Shown here piece after piece: positions 60,301 through 64,000 of a stretch of 64,000 nucleotides of DNA. Location: contig NZ_LN831776.1 of NCBI RefSeq assembly GCF_000981585.1, positions 2,309,001 through 2,373,000 of the forward strand, in the 5' to 3' direction. The translations under genes and the position numbers were made by a program. The notes beneath the pieces are model-generated. The model had not been told where the DNA came from. It did not search any database and worked only from the letters and a program-made list of their open reading frames with translations. Every line of letters starts with the position of its first letter. Within the stretch, counting starts at the first letter, position 1. The DNA comes from Paenibacillus riograndensis SBR5. GTDB lineage: Bacteria; Bacillota; Bacilli; Paenibacillales; Paenibacillaceae.

Positions 60301-63300
60301 CAGACCTTCTGCCTGCAGCTTGGCGAGCGTGTAGCCCAGAAGACCTCCTGCTGCTTCGATATTTCCGTGTGGGAGCTGCTGTGGCCGCTGATGTACGGCG
60401 GAACGGTATGCCCCGTAAGGCAGGAAATTGTCAAGAATCCCTGGAGCCTGGCCCGGTGGATGACGGACACCGGAATCAATGTCATGCATTTCGTGCCCTC
60501 CTTGTTCGGTGAATTTGTAGATTCATTGGAGGATGAGAGCTATACATTTCCTGCGCTTCGCTGGCTGATTTTCAGTGGAGAGGGGCTGCCGCTCCGCCCG
60601 GTGCAGAAATGGATGGACCGCTATGGAAACAAGACGAAGCTGGCTAATCTGTATGGTCCTACCGAGGCTTCAATCGATGTTACTTACCACATTATTTCAG
60701 GGCGGCCGGGTTCAGCAGGTGAGATGAGCATTCCCATCGGCAAGCCGATTCCCGGCGTGTATATCAAAAATCTGGATGAGCACATGCGCGAAGTGCCGGA
60801 GGGTGAACTTGGCGAGCTGTGGATCGGCGGCATTCAACTGGCCAAAGGGTACCTGTACAACCCGGAAAAAACCCGCGAAGCCTTCCACCCCAACCCGTTT
60901 CCGGAGATTCCGGGAGAATTTATCTACCGCACAGGTGATTTGACGGTCAAAAGGGCGGACGGAAGCTATGAGTACCATGGACGCACTGACAACCAGGTGA
61001 AGCTGCGCGGCTTCCGTGTGGAGCTGGGCGAAATTGAAGCTGTGCTGGGCAGCCATGACCATGTGGCCGAGGCGGCGGTGATTGTCACGCAGCCCGCGCC
61101 CGGACAACAGCTGCTGCTTGCCTGCCTGGCCGGCAAGCAGGTGCCGGACCAGGAGATCAAAAACTTCGCCGTCCGCAAGCTTCCGTACTATATGATTCCA
61201 CATCGGGTGGAATGGCTGCCCAGGCTGCCCAAGAATCCGAACGGCAAGCTGGACCGCAAGGCGCTGAGTGTTATGTTCAGCGGAACAGGGCAAGCGCCTC
61301 AAACGCCTCAAGCTTCAGAGATGCAGATTCCTCCGGCTGCGGAGCGTGAGCCGCTGAGCGCAGGGGACCTGCTCCCGCTTGCGCCGGCGCAGAGCTGGCT
61401 GATGAATTATTTCGATGATCCCTACTGCTGGGCGGGCTATACCCGTTTCCTATACAAGCAGCCGCTGGATTTCCAGCAGTTCAAGCAGGCTGTTATGATG
61501 CTGAACCGGCGGCATGACGCGCTGAGAAGCATTCTGGAGCGGAAGGATAACGGCTTTGAACAAAGGTTCCTGCAAGGAGAGCTGGGGGGCAATGTGGATT
61601 TCTATGATGGAAGCCATATGGAGGAAGCTGAAAGAAATGAAGAAATCGGGGCGATTCTGACAGAAGCGATTCAAGGGTTCCGGGTGGACCAATGGCCGTT
61701 ATGGCGGATCATTGTCGTTCAGGTATCGGAAGCGGTCTATGAGATTGCGGCGGTCGGGCATCACCTGATTTCGGATGTGGTCACGAATCAGCTGCTGCTG
61801 CAGGAGGTCTGGCAGATTTACGCTTCGCTGAGCCCGGGAGCCCGGCACATAAGCTTACCCGATGCCAAACCGTTTGCCGATTTTGTCCGGGCGGTCCAGG
61901 AGAAAAAAAGAATCCACGGGAAAGAGTACGCAGGCTACTGGTCCACACATTTCCCTCCTGAATCCGTGTGCAGGCTGCCGGCAGACTTCATCAAGGGACC
62001 CAATGACGAACAGTCTGCTGCGACTCAGCGCTTCACTTTTGACCGGGAGCAGACCTCGCTGCTTCTGACCAGGGCCAAGAAGCATTTCAACAGCAATGTG
62101 TATCCGATTTTACTGGCTCCCCTCTATAAGGAGTTGAGCGTTTTTTTCGGACAGCCGGAGGTTGTGGTGAGCCATCGGGTGCACGGAAGAGAACTCAGCG
62201 GCGGACAGAATTTCATGCAAACACCGGGCAACTTTGCTGTGAATTTTCCGCTGGGCATAAATGTGGAGAAGGGCAGCCATTGGAGCAATCTGATCGCAAG
62301 CATCCGCAAAGGTCTCGAAAATGTGCCGCTTGGCGGAGTGAGCTATGATCTGGTATCCGAGAATCTGCCGCGCTACATGTACCCGGATGTGAAGCTGACT
62401 CCAATCCGGGCGAACTATCTCGGAAACCGGGATGCCCCCCGCCTGCCGGGCCTGGAATTTTCCAGAGAAGGCATGGACCGCAGATTATCACTGCCGGGTC
62501 AAAAACGGATATCGGTCATTGAATTCTTTTTCTCCATTGAAGAAGGGAAGCTGACCGTTGAGATCGAGTACTCGGCCAATCTTTATGCTGCCGCTACGAT
62601 CCAAAGTCTGGCTGAGCAGTATAGGGAGCAAGCCCTTGAGCTTCTGGAGTCCATCCAGGATACGCCGGTGCTGCCCCCGGCTCCCAGAAAAGGACTGCTG
62701 GCCAATAAAGTAGCGGTCATAACGGGCGGCAGCAGAGGCATCGGACGGAGCATAGCCCTGTCCATGGCCGGTGAAGGGGCCGACATAGTGCTGGTATCCA
62801 GATCCGGGCAGCAGCTCCGGGAAACCGCAGATGAAATCCGCCGGCTCGGGGTGAAGGCCATGTCCGTATCCGCCGATGTGAGTGACGCTCCAAGCGTCAA
62901 TAAGGCGGTTGAACAGATTATTGGAAGCTTCGGCCGTATTGATATTCTTGTCAACGGTGCCGGAATTACCGGCATGGCGGCGATGGCCGACATGAGCCCG
63001 GGGGTGTGGGAGTCGATCATTCAGGTGAATCTGCTGGGAACCTATCATTTCTGCTATGCGGTGATCCCTTATCTGATCAAGCAAAAGCAGGGCAAGATCA
63101 TCAACATCGGCTCGGATTCCTCATTTATCGGCTATCCGATGATGAGCGCATATGCGGCATCCAAGCACGGGGTGCTCGGACTGACCCGTGCACTGTCAGA
63201 AGAGCTGAAGAACAGCAACATTCAGGTGAACGCTGTGTGCCCGGCGCTCGTGGACACCGATATGGCGCCGGCGGCGTTCAAGGGGCGGGCGATTCCGCCG

Positions 63301-63453
63301 TCCGGGGTTGCGGACTCGGTGGTGTTCCTGGCCTCTCCGCGTGCGGACTATATTACCGGCGAGGCTGTACAGGTCTACGGCAAGCAGGATATGCACTGGT
63401 TCGGAGCACAGCAGATGCAGATGCTTCAGGCCGTGCAGCGCAGGCAGCCGTAA
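57310..63453 (+). CDS. NRPS-like synthetase: carrier-carrier-C-carrier-A-C-SDR
   Basis: A 2047-residue multidomain enzyme. Order: carrier 1 (LGLDSIK, S48), carrier 2 (LGLDSIK, S172), condensation domain (about 240-690, motif NHMISDG with H384), carrier 3 (LGMDSLQ, S752), adenylation domain (about 800-1320: YTSGSTGKPKG, FDISVWE at 1016, NLYGPTEAS, YRTGD, NGKLDRK), second condensation-like domain (about 1350-1790, HHLISDV at 1484-1490), and a short-chain dehydrogenase (1798-2047; TGGSRGIG at 1805-1812, Y1948/K1952). The adenylation pocket reads D-I-W-H-I-S-L-I-D, close to the serine code. No thioesterase. GTG start with AGGGGGAG. An MFS gene follows 14 bases later and may export the product. 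Confidence 0.92.
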   Translation: MSKMFVRSSSASSGTNQAVYQLVSNVTGHRIEDLNSDMYLEDDLGLDSIKMITLMNELIGLVPAEQMDDFTAAYPVTVLMGLQTVGELVQIFEEWEHARQQGAEVQAAASAVLQAQEDTWPEPAAVQIHSAPPDLREQLKIEVCRLISGITGHKSEDLHTDMDLERDLGLDSIKMITLMSEMVSLLPADSSGGHSESNLVTSLMSMHTVGDIVEMLAVRNGGNSGTLAVAGDVNTIEAEIPENEPEFLEILHSQYLFLITYLSVANLTITSGVRVRGRLDADNLRKSWGELIRRHPILRAVFITEPANASLKGYRLQLLKAAVPPEIPVLDIRHLDEQARLRWISERFEASLNEKLDITRWPLHSLSVIQTADLEYELILDINHMISDGLGNQQILRELLEIYGAESHNKAARLRPALPAGEYNRIVSEINAWNAPEEMEALDRYLQQQGRGAYFFNPGGASRKANAAGAAGAVIHSRKYWVGEEITARLIASTKTWRTSLFILLVSAYLKTIRQQGEERNRIILNLPTGGRLYPHTDASEVLSAFAQNLALSFTCGDANEEWESLINRTHEEFTNQLSSGIDRAQTYRAAQYAKDTIHLQNGVMPEAVASMIRSTLKSNLYLSFVGNTSIHTRYGDYEVYDYEAYTGTNPGTIDCLAELFQGRLMITANYDSSFFDDDYIGEHMDRFMDNLSQLAGMGPVGKPVLAGEDTEGPHSAEIRERLYGIVRDISGTALDEEALFKDMEAELGMDSLQRIRLITRLGKVFGHADKGALLECRTLNEIITHISHVNNAIEPADRDSAAEIPYLHISRQCKATPDAVAILDGTREVTYRELDEQSNRLAHYLISQGVRSQSLVGILTFPGRLMLTGILGILKAGAAYVPLDPMYPADRIEYIAEHAQLSILLTEQSLQKQTDPIVQKSPSIRKVVYLDEGYEVHGHFEQTGTEVWQSCPAGDLRVDSAPHDLMVVLYTSGSTGKPKGVMLNHRGYMNRLEWHQQTFCLQLGERVAQKTSCCFDISVWELLWPLMYGGTVCPVRQEIVKNPWSLARWMTDTGINVMHFVPSLFGEFVDSLEDESYTFPALRWLIFSGEGLPLRPVQKWMDRYGNKTKLANLYGPTEASIDVTYHIISGRPGSAGEMSIPIGKPIPGVYIKNLDEHMREVPEGELGELWIGGIQLAKGYLYNPEKTREAFHPNPFPEIPGEFIYRTGDLTVKRADGSYEYHGRTDNQVKLRGFRVELGEIEAVLGSHDHVAEAAVIVTQPAPGQQLLLACLAGKQVPDQEIKNFAVRKLPYYMIPHRVEWLPRLPKNPNGKLDRKALSVMFSGTGQAPQTPQASEMQIPPAAEREPLSAGDLLPLAPAQSWLMNYFDDPYCWAGYTRFLYKQPLDFQQFKQAVMMLNRRHDALRSILERKDNGFEQRFLQGELGGNVDFYDGSHMEEAERNEEIGAILTEAIQGFRVDQWPLWRIIVVQVSEAVYEIAAVGHHLISDVVTNQLLLQEVWQIYASLSPGARHISLPDAKPFADFVRAVQEKKRIHGKEYAGYWSTHFPPESVCRLPADFIKGPNDEQSAATQRFTFDREQTSLLLTRAKKHFNSNVYPILLAPLYKELSVFFGQPEVVVSHRVHGRELSGGQNFMQTPGNFAVNFPLGINVEKGSHWSNLIASIRKGLENVPLGGVSYDLVSENLPRYMYPDVKLTPIRANYLGNRDAPRLPGLEFSREGMDRRLSLPGQKRISVIEFFFSIEEGKLTVEIEYSANLYAAATIQSLAEQYREQALELLESIQDTPVLPPAPRKGLLANKVAVITGGSRGIGRSIALSMAGEGADIVLVSRSGQQLRETADEIRRLGVKAMSVSADVSDAPSVNKAVEQIIGSFGRIDILVNGAGITGMAAMADMSPGVWESIIQVNLLGTYHFCYAVIPYLIKQKQGKIINIGSDSSFIGYPMMSAYAASKHGVLGLTRALSEELKNSNIQVNAVCPALVDTDMAPAAFKGRAIPPSGVADSVVFLASPRADYITGEAVQVYGKQDMHWFGAQQMQMLQAVQRRQP

Positions 63454-63466
63454 TGGGGGCGGCGTG

Positions 63467-64000
63467 ATGGAACAAAAGACGCATAAGACAGGGAAGCTGG
63501 GTGACCTTTTTGGAGGAGGGAAAGCCGTTATTTACGGTATCGCCCTTCTGGTAGGCACCTCCGTCGGTGTCATTAATCCGCTCTCCACCACTCACATGAC
63601 GGCGAATCACGGCGAGGAAATATGGATTGGGGTGATCTCCTCCTCCTACTTTTTCTTCATGGCGCTTGGCTCCATGGCTGCAGACAGAACGATGAGAGGC
63701 ACCGATATGAAGAGGGTCATTACGTCAGGCCTGCTGCTTACAGCAGTCTGCTCCGCGCTCTTCCCGCTGTTTACTGTAAATGCAGTCTGGCTGCTGCTGA
63801 TGTCACTGATGGGGATAGGCATCAGCTGCAACATGATGGGACTTCAGACGGCGCTCCACAGTCTTACGGGTGAGAAAAGTCTGGGGATGGTCAGCGGAAT
63901 GTACAGTCTGTGTTTTGCGCTTGGACTGATTGCCAGCTCTGCACTTGCGCCTATGGTCTATGACCAGGTGGCCTGGCTGCCGTTTGCGTTCAGCAGCTTC
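63467..64000 (+). CDS. MFS transporter, N-terminal part (runs off the window)
   Basis: The frame is open to the end of the window, giving 178 residues with about five membrane helices (KAVIYGIALLVGTSVGVINP, WIGVISSSYFFFMALGSMAA, VITSGLLLTAVCSALFPLFT, LLLMSLMGIGISCNMMGL, GMYSLCFALGLIASSALAPM). AADRTMR after helix 2 occupies the motif-A position. This is the major facilitator superfamily half typical of small-molecule exporters. ATG 63467 lies 14 bases after the synthetase stop with a GGGGGCGG site, so the two are cotranscribed. Export of the synthetase product, or self-resistance, is the likely role. Confidence 0.87.
   Translation, partial: MEQKTHKTGKLGDLFGGGKAVIYGIALLVGTSVGVINPLSTTHMTANHGEEIWIGVISSSYFFFMALGSMAADRTMRGTDMKRVITSGLLLTAVCSALFPLFTVNAVWLLLMSLMGIGISCNMMGLQTALHSLTGEKSLGMVSGMYSLCFALGLIASSALAPMVYDQVAWLPFAFSSF

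Overview
The window is about 52-56% GC and carries an AT-biased set of intergenic regions. Its gene content points to a Paenibacillus-like member of the Bacillota: solute-binding-protein sugar ABC operons run by YesM/YesN-type two-component systems, YjcZ-type sporulation peptides, a T-box tyrS, strong AAGGAGG ribosome sites, TTG/GTG starts, and abundant intergenic repeats. The genus is inferred from gene style; no rRNA or tRNA gene is visible to confirm it.

Positions 1-18983 hold two paralogous glycan-uptake modules. Each has a lipoprotein solute-binding protein, two MalF/MalG-type permeases and a GH130 phosphorylase. The first ends in a 1083-residue glycosyl hydrolase. The second is preceded by its own histidine kinase/response regulator and ends in an FAD oxidoreductase and an SGNH hydrolase. 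A CapA-family gene and a five-unit array of 51-bp repeats lie between them. Further right (37.1-38.8 kb) a secreted GH5 mannanase with a CBM3 module fits the same mannan theme.

Positions 19-31.4 kb are accessory: a MITE-like element, an uncharacterised 553-residue protein, a ROK regulator, an ABC-2 exporter with a divergent TetR regulator and two operator-like palindromes, a CBS-domain protein divergent from a MarR regulator, two more MarR genes, a DHA2-type drug exporter, a second 51-bp array (nine units), an HxlR remnant and two tiny YjcZ-type peptides. Positions 31.5-35.2 kb hold a solo TnpB element with a recognisable omega-RNA end, a GNAT acetyltransferase and an intact IS1182-like insertion sequence with a 5-bp target duplication.

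Positions 35.3-47.3 kb: amidase, mannanase, then an iron-siderophore locus (AraC regulator fused to a binding-protein domain, lipoprotein, two FecCD permeases, ATPase, FhuF-like reductase) with Fur-like boxes, then a T-box-controlled tyrS. Positions 47.3-48.3 kb are gene-free and repeat-rich; they are followed by a LOG-family gene.

Positions 49.0-57.1 kb contain the least familiar set: four co-directional genes on the minus strand (a 995-residue beta-rich protein with a long amphipathic helical tail, a propeller-like protein with a similar tail, a subtilisin-like protease, an alpha/beta hydrolase), divergent from a peptidoglycan-binding/LAS-metallopeptidase gene. None has an evident signal peptide. 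The window closes with a 2047-residue NRPS-like protein of unusual order (carrier-carrier-C-carrier-A-C-SDR), whose adenylation pocket reads as serine-like, followed by a truncated MFS transporter.
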